A stretch of 25,988 bases of DNA. Source: a virus. The DNA lies in the IMG/VR virus record IMGVR_UViG_3300044675_003558, positions 1-25,988 of that record; one strand, written 5' to 3'. The position numbers and the translations under genes are program-made. Below the pieces are notes generated by a model. It saw only the letters and a program-made list of their open reading frames with translations. It made no database searches and was not told the DNA's origin. This document shows positions 16,103-23,596 of this stretch, in pieces; the first letter of the stretch is position 1, and each line of letters starts with the position of its first letter.

Positions 16103-16825
16103 ATGAGAGATTATTTATTAGACTTGGTAGAACACACTTACGACCTCGGTTGTATTGACTTGGTTAAAATTGTTGGTGACACCAGCAAGACCGAAATTGT
16201 TGGCCTAGCAGAAGACCTTAGTGTGGTCATTCGCGGCAACTATCACAATCCTGTGGCAGACTTTGTGGGCACATTTGGTATGCCTAACTTGGGCAAACTA
16301 AAAACTTTGCTAAACTTACAAGAGTACAAGGCAGATGCCAAACTCACTATTACTAAACGTGCTGATGGTGAACCAGATGGCATCACATTTGAAAACAAAA
16401 TTGGTGACTTCAAGAACAACTATCGTTTTATGGCTTCGGGCATTGTGAACGAAAAGTTGAAGACGGCCAAGATTCGTCCTGTGACATGGCACATTGAGTT
16501 TGAGCCAACCAATGCGGCTATTCAGCGACTGAAGTGGCAAATGAGTGCCAACGCAGAAGAAGCCAACTTCCAGGCCAAGACTGATGGCGGTGATCTCAAG
16601 TTCTTCTTTGGCGACCACTCAACACACTCAGGCAACTTTGTGTTCCATCCAGGTGTGAGTGGTCAGTTGAAACGTGCATGGGCTTGGCCTGCCAAACAGT
16701 TTGTGAGCATCATGGACTTGACTGGTGACAAGAAAGTACGCATCAGTGATGACGGTGCCGCAGAGATCACAGTTGATTCTGGTCTGGCCGTTTATCAATA
16801 CCTATTGCCTGCGCAATCTAAATAA
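16103..16825 (+). CDS. 45: Sliding clamp DNA polymerase accessory protein (T4 gp45-like)
   Basis: This 240-residue protein compares with 228 for T4 gp45, the trimeric ring that tethers gp43 to DNA and activates late promoters. Visible fold features are the repeated beta-rich halves, with IVGLAEDLSVVIRGNY and FVGTFGMPNLGKLKTLLNL in the first domain and a C-terminal KKVRISDDGAAEITVDSGLAVYQYLLP split over the last strands. Position downstream of the polymerase and a strong AGGAG ribosome site support the call. It ends TAATG, sharing one base with the next start. Confidence 0.88.
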   Translation: MRDYLLDLVEHTYDLGCIDLVKIVGDTSKTEIVGLAEDLSVVIRGNYHNPVADFVGTFGMPNLGKLKTLLNLQEYKADAKLTITKRADGEPDGITFENKIGDFKNNYRFMASGIVNEKLKTAKIRPVTWHIEFEPTNAAIQRLKWQMSANAEEANFQAKTDGGDLKFFFGDHSTHSGNFVFHPGVSGQLKRAWAWPAKQFVSIMDLTGDKKVRISDDGAAEITVDSGLAVYQYLLPAQSK

Positions 16826-17037
16826 TGATCGAAACACACAAAAGAACTCTAGTGCGAATGATTACCTATCGCATTACTGCTTGGTTGTTTACAATCCTGT
16901 GGACATATTTGTTCACAGGAGACTTGGGTAGTGCCACTGGCTTTGCCACAGCACTACATATTCTTTTAAGCATTGACTATTACATACATGAACGAATCTG
17001 GCTCAGAATCAAATGGGGTAGAGTTGACCCAAGATAA
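16825..17037 (+). CDS. DUF2061-like small membrane protein
   Basis: The product is 70 residues: KRTLVRMITYRITAWLFTILWTYLFTG, then a loop, then TGFATALHILLSIDYYIHERIWLRIKWG. Two hydrophobic helices and the final HERIWxRIKWG are the DUF2061 signature. These proteins sit in the inner membrane; no molecular function is established. The start shares one base with the clamp stop (TAATG), and the end overlaps the transglycosylase gene. Why it sits between the clamp and a DNA-modifying enzyme is unclear. Confidence 0.82.
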   Translation: MIETHKRTLVRMITYRITAWLFTILWTYLFTGDLGSATGFATALHILLSIDYYIHERIWLRIKWGRVDPR

Positions 17038-18577
17038 TTTAACCGCCAAGCAAAACGACTACGCTGTGTTCCTTCCGGCCATCAGCGGATTCTATGCCAC
17101 GTTTATAGGCAAACAAAGAAATGAATCGTATGTGGATCCGGCTCGACTTCCCCAGGGCATTACGGATATGGAGCAACTTAACTGGCTCAATTCCAACAAG
17201 GCTCTTTTTCCTTACAAGTGGTCACTCTACTCAGGAGGCCATGCTAACCTCGATCTCGCAAAGCAGGATTGGTCAGAAGAAATGGTGCGGTCCCGAGAGC
17301 CTGGAACGTTTATACTGGGAGACTCTGGAGGGTTCCAGATTGCCAAGGGTCTTTGGGAAGGTGATTGGAAAGCCAACTCAGGTTGTGCTAAGGCTCAAAA
17401 GAAAAGAAGTCTTATCTTAAACTGGCTGGACAATGTGGCTGACTATGGTATGATCTTGGATATTCCAACATGGGTCATCCACGACAAAAAAGCGTCGGCG
17501 GCTTGTCAGGTCACCACACTACAAGAAGCAGTAGACGCTACCAAGTTCAACAACGAATACTTCATGAAGCACCGCAAGGGTGTGGCAAATGGTGGTGCCA
17601 AGTTCTTGAACGTGCTGCAAGGTGACAACCATACGTCAGCAGATCAGTGGTATGAGACCATGAAGGAATACTGTGATCCTGTCAAGTACCCAGACACACA
17701 CTTTGACGGTTGGTCAATGGGTGGACAAAACATGTGTGACGTACACCTGGTGCTTCGCAGACTGGTAGCATTGCGCTATGACAATTTACTTCAAGAGGGC
17801 CGGCATGATTGGATGCACTTCTTGGGAACCTCCAAACTGGAGTGGGCTGTTTTATTAACTGTAATCCAAAGGGCCGTGAGAAAATATGTCAATCCGCAAT
17901 TCACAATCTCGTTTGACTGTGCCAGTCCGTTCTTGGCAACAGCAAACGGACAAGTCTACTTTGAAAATGTGTTCGAGCACGACTCCAAGTGGTCGTATCG
18001 CATGGCTCCTTCAGCCGACGACAAAAAGTATTCCACAGACACACGCAAGTGGGGAACAGGCGTAGTAGCAGACGGTATCTATCCACGCTGGGAAGATTCA
18101 CCAATCAGTAATCTGCTCAAGATGAAAGATATTTGCATCTACAAGCCCGGCGATCTAAATAAGATTGGCAAAGAAGGCAAGACATCCTGGGATTCATTCT
18201 CATATGCATTGCTGATGGGGCATAATGTTTGGATGCACTTGACTGCGGTACAAGAAGCCAACAGACGTTTTGATGCTGGAGAACATCCTGCTATGATGCG
18301 CCGAAGTACTGGTGACTATGCCAAGTTTGAAGACATTGTGGAAGCAATCTTTGCGGCACCAGATCGAGACACTGCTGAAGCTATTATCGAAACATACGAT
18401 ACATATTGGATGGAGATTGTGGGCACACGAGGCTTCAAAGGCAAGAAAACCAAAAATGCCCGCACACAATTCAATGCGTTATTTGAATTCGAAGAAACTG
18501 AGACTGTACAACCAAATGATGATAGTGTACAATTAGACACATCAGCATTAGATCAATTAGAGCATGAACAGACCTAA
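16988..18577 (+). CDS. dpdA: DpdA-like DNA-guanine transglycosylase (TGT superfamily)
   Basis: TGT enzymes swap guanine for a 7-deazaguanine; DpdA members act on DNA. Markers in this 529-residue protein are GDSGGFQ at 111-117 with the catalytic D112, NVLQGDN at 208-214 (base-binding Gln-Gly), GWSMGGQ at 241-247 (the GGLAVGE position), MHFLGTS near 276-282, and ISFDCASPFLATANG near 307-321, where D310 matches the TGT nucleophile. The later LLMGHNVWMHL fits the LLxxHN helix. The usual CxCxxC zinc triad is not visible. It is longer than tRNA TGT (about 375), with an extra C-terminus. ATG 16988 is preferred over TTG 16973. folE and queD downstream support a DNA-modifying role. Which 7-deazaguanine is inserted cannot be read from sequence. 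Confidence 0.82.
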   Translation: MNESGSESNGVELTQDNLTAKQNDYAVFLPAISGFYATFIGKQRNESYVDPARLPQGITDMEQLNWLNSNKALFPYKWSLYSGGHANLDLAKQDWSEEMVRSREPGTFILGDSGGFQIAKGLWEGDWKANSGCAKAQKKRSLILNWLDNVADYGMILDIPTWVIHDKKASAACQVTTLQEAVDATKFNNEYFMKHRKGVANGGAKFLNVLQGDNHTSADQWYETMKEYCDPVKYPDTHFDGWSMGGQNMCDVHLVLRRLVALRYDNLLQEGRHDWMHFLGTSKLEWAVLLTVIQRAVRKYVNPQFTISFDCASPFLATANGQVYFENVFEHDSKWSYRMAPSADDKKYSTDTRKWGTGVVADGIYPRWEDSPISNLLKMKDICIYKPGDLNKIGKEGKTSWDSFSYALLMGHNVWMHLTAVQEANRRFDAGEHPAMMRRSTGDYAKFEDIVEAIFAAPDRDTAEAIIETYDTYWMEIVGTRGFKGKKTKNARTQFNALFEFEETETVQPNDDSVQLDTSALDQLEHEQT

Positions 18578-19091
18578 ACATGAAAACGTCAACTTCTTTG
18601 TAGGCACCGAAGTTGAACGCACGCCTGCATTTGGCAAGAGAACTTTGTTTGTTGTGGGCATTCAGCCCTTGACAGAAATTGTTAGACTATTAGCCGAAAA
18701 CAATTCTTATACAGACAACACCAAGCACATTGGGCACATCTTCTTTGGTGCCAACCACAGTTTTCATCCCGCCGACAGGCTGGAATGGCAACGTTGGGAA
18801 AGCATGATTGAACCATTCCTACGTGACGGTCACCTGTGTAGTCTGGACATTCCTGTCACACACGTGGAAGAATTCAACGACGGCCCACTGTGTGATTACA
18901 GAAACTTTATTCCACAGATTCGAGTAAGCATACCATATACAAAATTGTGGAATTATAATACAATGTTAAAAATAGATGACAAGGACTTTGACGCTACCAA
19001 TCCCGGCGTCTGGTGTCACAGTCTACACAGCCTAATGAGTCGAAGAACATTCACATCGTGGGATGACTACCGTGAGGATTCAACAATCTAA
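18564..19091 (+). CDS. Unknown protein coupled to dpdA (175 aa)
   Basis: It overlaps the end of dpdA by 14 bases, so the two are probably co-translated. It begins NFFVGTEVERTPAFGKRTLFVVG, followed by alternating strands and helices: HIGHIFFGANHSFHP, a helix (EWQRWESMIEPFLRDGH), LCSLDIPV, NFIPQIRVSIPY and MLKIDDKDFDATNPGVWC. The alternating beta-alpha order, with acidic residues at strand ends, resembles half of a TIM-barrel or a Rossmann-like fold. No nucleotide-binding Gly loop or Cys cluster is evident. I do not recognise the family with certainty. Tight coupling suggests a partner or tailoring factor for the base inserted by the transglycosylase; that is inference. Confidence 0.65.
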   Translation: MNRPKHENVNFFVGTEVERTPAFGKRTLFVVGIQPLTEIVRLLAENNSYTDNTKHIGHIFFGANHSFHPADRLEWQRWESMIEPFLRDGHLCSLDIPVTHVEEFNDGPLCDYRNFIPQIRVSIPYTKLWNYNTMLKIDDKDFDATNPGVWCHSLHSLMSRRTFTSWDDYREDSTI

Positions 19092-19486
19092 TGGCAACAT
19101 ATCCAGCAATTATGGGCGCCTCAGTCCAGGCCAAACGGCATAAGATGAATCAAATCTATGGCACCACTACCGCAGTAACGCCAGTAAGAAAACAACAAAC
19201 AAAAGGACCCAATATGTTTAAAAGAATGATCAGAGGTTTGATCACCTGGGGCATGACTGATCGTCATGAAGAAGATATCTGTATTCAAGAAAAAGACGAA
19301 GTTAGAATCAGTGCCACGGGCATCAAGTTTGAAGTCTATCGTGCCAATGGCGGTACAGTGATTGAAACTCGTCGCAATGATCGCCGCACAGGTGACAGCA
19401 TTTATGAACTGCATGTGATCGCCGGAGATCAAGACATTGGCGCAGAGATTGGCAAAATTATAACTTTGGAGGCACTAAAATCATGA
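19091..19486 (+). CDS. Conserved-looking phage protein of unknown function (131 aa or 90 aa)
   Basis: There are two plausible starts in one frame. ATG 19091 shares a base with the preceding stop (TAATG) and adds a 41-residue Ala/Lys/Thr-rich leader. ATG 19214 has a good AAAAGGA ribosome site and begins MFKRMIRGLITWG. The core, DEVRISATGIKFEVYRANGG with VIETRRNDRRTGDSIYELHVI and GAEIGKIITLEALKS, is a beta-sheet plus C-terminal helix pattern seen in small proteins of many tailed phages. No enzyme motif is visible. It couples to the next gene by ATGA. Both forms could be made. Confidence 0.65.
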   Translation: MATYPAIMGASVQAKRHKMNQIYGTTTAVTPVRKQQTKGPNMFKRMIRGLITWGMTDRHEEDICIQEKDEVRISATGIKFEVYRANGGTVIETRRNDRRTGDSIYELHVIAGDQDIGAEIGKIITLEALKS

Positions 19487-19941
19487 ACCAACGAGATCAA
19501 GCACTAACAGAACAGCGTGAGCGAATCATGAGCCAGGCAGAACGTAAAATTTGGGTCACGTTCCGCAAAGAAGGGATTCACAAGTATCCCGCGGCAGCAA
19601 CAGACCCTTCACTAGCAACAGGAGATGAATATGATGTTTCGTTTTTGGCCAGCCCTCATCGCCATATTTTTCATTTCAGGGTTTGGATTGACGTATTCCA
19701 CAACGACCGAGATGTGGAATTTATACAATTCAAGCGATGGCTCGAAAAACTGTATCATAGCAACCAAGGTGTATTGTCGCTAGATTACAAAAGTTGTGAA
19801 ATGATTTCCGACGATCTGTATCTACAGATTGCCGCAAAGTATCCCGACCGTGCGGTCTGGATTGAGGTGGCCGAAGATGGTGAGAACGGTGCCTTGATCA
19901 AGTATGAACTTTCTCGCCCTAGTCTGTCAATTAAAATTTAA
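19483..19941 (+). CDS. Possible T-fold protein related to the QueD/QueF superfamily (152 aa)
   Basis: The core pattern is strand PHRHIFHFRVWIDVF (58-72), then EFIQFKRWLEKLY (79-91), DYKSCEMISDDLYLQIA (101-117), AVWIEVAEDGENGA (124-137) and a final strand. That beta-helix-helix-beta order with H-x-H near the start and an acidic-Gly turn near the end resembles T-fold enzymes. EFIQFKRWL aligns loosely with the ESKSLKLYL segment of QueF, and SCEMISDDL with its HEDCxxxxxxDL segment, while HRH-F recalls the QueD HGH. The match is by eye and the family is not proven. It lies three genes after dpdA, so a 7-deazaguanine tailoring role (reductase, decarboxylase or binding) is possible. ATG 19483 gives the ATGA overlap; ATG 19528 is an alternative. 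Confidence 0.5.
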   Translation: MNQRDQALTEQRERIMSQAERKIWVTFRKEGIHKYPAAATDPSLATGDEYDVSFLASPHRHIFHFRVWIDVFHNDRDVEFIQFKRWLEKLYHSNQGVLSLDYKSCEMISDDLYLQIAAKYPDRAVWIEVAEDGENGALIKYELSRPSLSIKI

Positions 19942-19952
19942 GAGGAATCACA

Positions 19953-20174
19953 ATGGCCAAGCCCATTATCAAATCCAATCCACGTGTGGCTGAGATCTTT
20001 AACGATCTCGAAGTGTTCCTGGAGTTCTGTCAGGACTATGGGTATCGTTACAACGAAGCGGACCTGTATAACTTCAAGAGTTATGCATGGCAACAGTTCA
20101 ACAAATGGCATGCGGGCAAGAATGCCAAGAACATGTGGAGCGAGGACACACGTAGACTTGCTGGAAGGTTCTAA
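19953..20174 (+). CDS. Small hypothetical phage protein (73 aa)
   Basis: A clear ribosome site (AGAGGA) lies before ATG 19953. The product is helical and mildly basic: NPRVAEIFNDLEVFLEFCQDYGYRYNEADLYN, then SYAWQQFNKWHAGKNAKNMW. The aromatic-rich pattern and position in a co-directional operon support a real gene. It may be a small regulator or DNA/protein-binding factor, but no domain can be named. The stop shares one base with the next start (TAATG). Confidence 0.65.
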   Translation: MAKPIIKSNPRVAEIFNDLEVFLEFCQDYGYRYNEADLYNFKSYAWQQFNKWHAGKNAKNMWSEDTRRLAGRF

Positions 20175-21376
20175 TGAGAAAACTGTACTACATGGGCTTG
20201 GAGAGCTACGAAGCCCGTTACACACTACAGCTCACAGAGTGGAACCGACGTGTGTTTGACCGCAGAGGTCTAGACGTTGTGTATGTGCCTGGCACCACAA
20301 TTGACAACACACAAGCAATCAGTGTAGGACAAGTACTAGACGCACATGGTCGCAGTTACTTTGGCATGAGCCAGATGATGAACTTGGTTCAACTCATGAA
20401 GAACGGTGAGGTAACAGGCGAGGACGTGGTGTACTTTGAAGACATGTTCCAACCTGGCATTGAGTCGTTGCCTTATATCATGGATCAGATTCCGGCAGAA
20501 CAACGTCCACAAGTATGGGTACGCTGTTTGGCACAGGCCATTGACCCTGATGACTTTGTACATGTCTGGGGCATGGCAGGATGGATGAGCACTTATGAAA
20601 AAATGGTCAATCACTTTGTTACAGGAGTTCTTGCTACCAACGAGGAGATGGTTGCCCATATGCGAATCGCTGGGTGGACTGCTCCGATCTACAACATTTC
20701 CGGCCTTGCATTTGGAAAAACAGAAGTTCTTGAACGTATCGGTGGCGCAGGGAACATCACGCCGTTTGATTCCCGTCCGCGGAGGGTGGGTTTCGCAGCT
20801 CGGTTCGATCAAGAGAAACAACCTGGCTTCTTTATGGACCTCATTGAAATGTATCATGAACTCACCAGCGAACCGTGTGAGTTTGCAATATACAGTGGCG
20901 GACCTCTCCGATCCAACAATCCAGAGTATGTTGAACGTGCCCGCCGTATGGAGGCAGAGGGGCAACTCAAAATCTACGACAACATAACCAAGAATGAATA
21001 CTATGCTCATCTCAATAACACTCGTGTGTTGTTTAATTGTGCTTTACAAGATTGGGTTTCAAACACCGTATCAGAGGCCGACACTCTTGGATGTAACGTT
21101 TTATATCCAGCGTACCGTTCGTTTCCTGAGACTTTTGCTAATGACCCCAACCGTCTTTACGTACCATGGAGCATAGACGATGCCTATCACAAAATGTGTA
21201 ATCTTTTGCAGACTCCTCATCACAACATGGGGCTTATTAGTGATTGGAACAATGGGACTGTTGATCGGATTATTGATATTATTACCGGTCAAGGTCATCA
21301 GTGGGATCGTTCGGGCCCTCGCTACCGAGATCATGTGCCGCATGAAAAATATCAAGTGGTCAAAATAGAAAAATGA
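20174..21376 (+). CDS. GT-B fold glycosyltransferase (GT4-like)
   Basis: This 400-residue protein has two Rossmann-like halves. The C-terminal half has RVGFAARFDQEKQPG (204-218), the usual start of the donor domain in GT4 enzymes, then EFAIYSGGPL, LKIYDNITKNEYYAHL and VLFNCALQDWVSNTVSEADTLGCNVLYPAY (285-314). In the last segment, E301 with the following Gly-Cys-Asn matches the E-x-G-xx-P region contacting the nucleotide sugar. The N-terminal half holds the acceptor side. It uses a TAATG overlap with the preceding small gene and an ATGA overlap with an SGNH-like gene. Donor and acceptor are unknown: glycan or, because it sits behind dpdA, modified DNA base are both possible. Confidence 0.8.
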   Translation: MRKLYYMGLESYEARYTLQLTEWNRRVFDRRGLDVVYVPGTTIDNTQAISVGQVLDAHGRSYFGMSQMMNLVQLMKNGEVTGEDVVYFEDMFQPGIESLPYIMDQIPAEQRPQVWVRCLAQAIDPDDFVHVWGMAGWMSTYEKMVNHFVTGVLATNEEMVAHMRIAGWTAPIYNISGLAFGKTEVLERIGGAGNITPFDSRPRRVGFAARFDQEKQPGFFMDLIEMYHELTSEPCEFAIYSGGPLRSNNPEYVERARRMEAEGQLKIYDNITKNEYYAHLNNTRVLFNCALQDWVSNTVSEADTLGCNVLYPAYRSFPETFANDPNRLYVPWSIDDAYHKMCNLLQTPHHNMGLISDWNNGTVDRIIDIITGQGHQWDRSGPRYRDHVPHEKYQVVKIEK

Positions 21377-22068
21377 GAACCTTGTTAAGTGGATGCTCTT
21401 TTAGTGATTCGTCTGGGTGGGGTGATGCTGGGAATCATACGGACCCAAGATGTTGGTATAATATTTTAGATAAAAAGTATCAATTAAATATTAACAATAT
21501 TGCCTACGGCGGCCATAGCAATAGAGAAATTATACATTTAGCCAAACAAGAAATATTGCTAGATTCATATGATCTAGTAATAATACAATTAACAAACACA
21601 AACAGAGTTTGGTACTGGAGAGAACGCAATCCTCTAGCGTCAGCAAAAATAAATGGCGGAAAAGTCTGGAATGCAGAAACTAAATTAGAAGAGCAATCCT
21701 TGCTCACCATGGCATCAGAGTTTAGCAATTATATCAACGAAGTTGAACGGGATTTAACTGATTTGATTTTGCTGCAACAATATCTGAACAAAACACCATT
21801 GATTTTAGTAAATTTTGCAAATTTTGGCAAGGTGGTGCTAGATATGATTAAAAATTGTCCAACTAATAATGAATTGCTTCCGATTAACATTTATAAGAGT
21901 CGGTTAGCAACATTAGCATCAAAATTAGACTTTACTTACGCAACTGGGTTTACTACTCCTTTTTATGATATAAAGTCCGACTTTGCAGATGACAACTCTC
22001 ATCCTGGTGTTAATAGTAATAAACAATTTGCTAATCTAGTTGGCAACGTTATTGATAAAATTTTATGA
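21373..22068 (+). CDS. SGNH/GDSL-like protein, AT-rich and probably recently acquired
   Basis: This 231-residue protein starts MRTLLSGCSFSD (S9 as possible nucleophile), has AYGGHSNREII (block II-III like Gly and Asn), and ends with DDNSHPGVNSNKQFANLV, where D207 and H210 fit the block V Asp-x-x-His. It is a remote relative in layout of the protein at 2174-2980. The base composition stands out: 21481-21600 has 34 G/C in 120 bases by hand count, while 20401-20460 in the gene before has 31 in 60. Despite this it keeps ATGA overlaps on both sides, so it has been fitted into the operon. A sugar or lipid acyl-hydrolase role is inferred from fold and neighbours. Confidence 0.68.
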   Translation: MRTLLSGCSFSDSSGWGDAGNHTDPRCWYNILDKKYQLNINNIAYGGHSNREIIHLAKQEILLDSYDLVIIQLTNTNRVWYWRERNPLASAKINGGKVWNAETKLEEQSLLTMASEFSNYINEVERDLTDLILLQQYLNKTPLILVNFANFGKVVLDMIKNCPTNNELLPINIYKSRLATLASKLDFTYATGFTTPFYDIKSDFADDNSHPGVNSNKQFANLVGNVIDKIL

Positions 22069-23024
22069 GTAAAATAATAATTGTTACCGGAGTAGCCGGA
22101 TACATTGGTGGACAGACTGCCCTGCTGTTGAAAGACGCAGGACATGAAGTTTACGGCATTGACCGCAGACAACCACCAAGTCATTTGCAAGGTGTTTGTG
22201 ATAAGTTTTTGTTCCAAGATTTTGCCAGCGATGTGGCCTTGAGTTGGATTATCAGCAAACAACCTGATGCTATCATTCACTGTGCCGGAACAAGTTTGGT
22301 AGGACCATCAATGCAGGATCCTAGCGAATACTACAACAACAATGTGGCCAAGACGTTGCGACTGCTGGACATTGTTCGAAAAAGTTTGCCACGTTGTAGA
22401 GTTATTTTTAGTTCCAGTGCAGCCACATACGGTGAGCCTATCCTAGGGTCTTGCAACGAAGTTGATCCTTGCTTGCCTGTAAGTCCGTACGGCGAAAGCA
22501 AACTCATGATCGACATGATCTTAGAAAGCTATCGCAAGGCATATAATCTTGACTATGTTAGTTTTCGTTACTTCAACGCCTGCGGTGCTGATCCACAAGG
22601 GCGACACGGACAAGAACTAGGTGCCACACATTTAATCGCAAGATTTTTAGAGGCCACTAGAGATAACGGAAACTTTAAAATTTACGGTATAGATTATCCT
22701 ACTAACGATGGGACTTGTATTCGTGATTATGTACATGTGGATGATATTGCACGAGCACACACTTTGGCAATCTATCACAAGATTCCTGCAGGGGTCTATA
22801 ATCTTGGATCGAATCAAGGAACCAGTGTCAAAGAAATAATGGACCGTGCTAGACAACTAGTAGGCAAGATGCCTTACATCAGTGATGGGCCCAGACGTGA
22901 AGGTGACCCTGCTACACTCACTGCTAACCCTAGTAAGTTTGACATGGTGGCCGGAGCATGGAGACATCACAGTTTAGATGACATGATCCAACATGCATGG
23001 AATTGGTATGTTCGAAAAAATTAA
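22065..23024 (+). CDS. galE: NAD-dependent UDP-hexose 4-epimerase-like (GalE type)
   Basis: This extended short-chain dehydrogenase has 319 residues. TGVAGYIGG (8-16) is the NAD-binding GxxGxxG, D33 follows strand 2, IIHCAG (70-75) is strand 4, SSSAATYG (116-123) carries the catalytic Ser region and Y142-GES-K146 is the YxxxK pair. SFRYFNACGADPQGRHGQ is typical of UDP-glucose/UDP-GlcNAc epimerases rather than dehydratases, and DGTCIRDYVHVDDIARAH fits the GalE substrate region. It interconverts UDP-glucose and UDP-galactose or the N-acetyl forms, feeding the adjacent glycosyltransferase. It begins with an ATGA overlap and its end overlaps the aminotransferase gene. Confidence 0.9.
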   Translation: MSKIIIVTGVAGYIGGQTALLLKDAGHEVYGIDRRQPPSHLQGVCDKFLFQDFASDVALSWIISKQPDAIIHCAGTSLVGPSMQDPSEYYNNNVAKTLRLLDIVRKSLPRCRVIFSSSAATYGEPILGSCNEVDPCLPVSPYGESKLMIDMILESYRKAYNLDYVSFRYFNACGADPQGRHGQELGATHLIARFLEATRDNGNFKIYGIDYPTNDGTCIRDYVHVDDIARAHTLAIYHKIPAGVYNLGSNQGTSVKEIMDRARQLVGKMPYISDGPRREGDPATLTANPSKFDMVAGAWRHHSLDDMIQHAWNWYVRKN

Positions 23025-23595
23025 AAAGTTTGAAGAAGAACTAGCAGAGTTCACAGGTGCTCCGTACGCTGTTATGACTGACTGCTGTACACACGCAATT
23101 GAGTTGTGTTTGCGATACGATCGTGTCAAAGAAGTGGTGATGACACCTTACACATATTTGAGCATTCCTATGACCATGCACAAACTAGGTATCAAGTATT
23201 ACTACAAAGAAGAAGCATGGACCGGAGAGTACCAATTTCACAGTACACGTATTTGGGACAGCGCAAGACGATTGGAAAAGAATATGTATCGTGCTGGATC
23301 GATGCAATGTTTAAGTTTTGGGCATGATAAGCCTTTACATATAGGCCGTGGAGGTGCTATACTACTAGATGACAAGGCAGCATATGACGCAATTATTTGT
23401 ATGCGTTATGATGGTCGTGATCTAAATATCAAACCCTGGGTCGCACAAAAAGAGTTTAGAGTTGGCTATCACTACAAGCCCACACCAGAAGAAGCCTTAC
23501 AAGGACTTTCTCTGTTGCATGGATTTAAAGAGTATTGCCCTCCTTCTAAATTTGTACAATATCCAGATTTAAGAACAATCACTATCAAGGACTAA
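23008..23595 (+). CDS. Short DegT/DnrJ/EryC1 family sugar aminotransferase-like protein
   Basis: The family uses PLP to put an amino group on keto-sugars. In 195 residues it retains a cofactor-binding start (FTGAPYAVMTDCCTHAIELCL), the strand before the Asp (RIWDSARR, D84) and SFGHDKPLHIGRGGAI with the Schiff-base lysine K108. Cellular members are about 370-400 residues; the C-terminal small domain that closes the site is largely missing, yet the frame ends normally, so this is a compact version, not an obvious frameshift. ATG 23008 is favoured by a GGA eight bases upstream; ATG 22993 is possible. Overlap with galE suggests the two act on one sugar. Whether it is catalytically active is uncertain. 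Confidence 0.75.
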   Translation: MFEKIKKFEEELAEFTGAPYAVMTDCCTHAIELCLRYDRVKEVVMTPYTYLSIPMTMHKLGIKYYYKEEAWTGEYQFHSTRIWDSARRLEKNMYRAGSMQCLSFGHDKPLHIGRGGAILLDDKAAYDAIICMRYDGRDLNIKPWVAQKEFRVGYHYKPTPEEALQGLSLLHGFKEYCPPSKFVQYPDLRTITIKD

Positions 23596-23596
23596 A

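Noticed and set aside
16818-16825. CTAAATAA at the end of the clamp gene as a late promoter
   Set aside because: It is mostly the last codons and stop of the gene (TCT AAA TAA), lacks the TAAATAT core, and the next start is immediate, leaving no room for a promoter-leader.
16973-16987. TTG start giving five extra residues on the transglycosylase
   Set aside because: The ATG at 16988 is the normal start codon; the extra residues show no conserved feature and there is no ribosome site for TTG.
20336-21010. Long minus-strand frame (224 codons) opposite the GT-B gene
   Set aside because: The plus strand encodes a clear glycosyltransferase with start/stop coupling on both sides; the minus frame has no motif or ribosome site.
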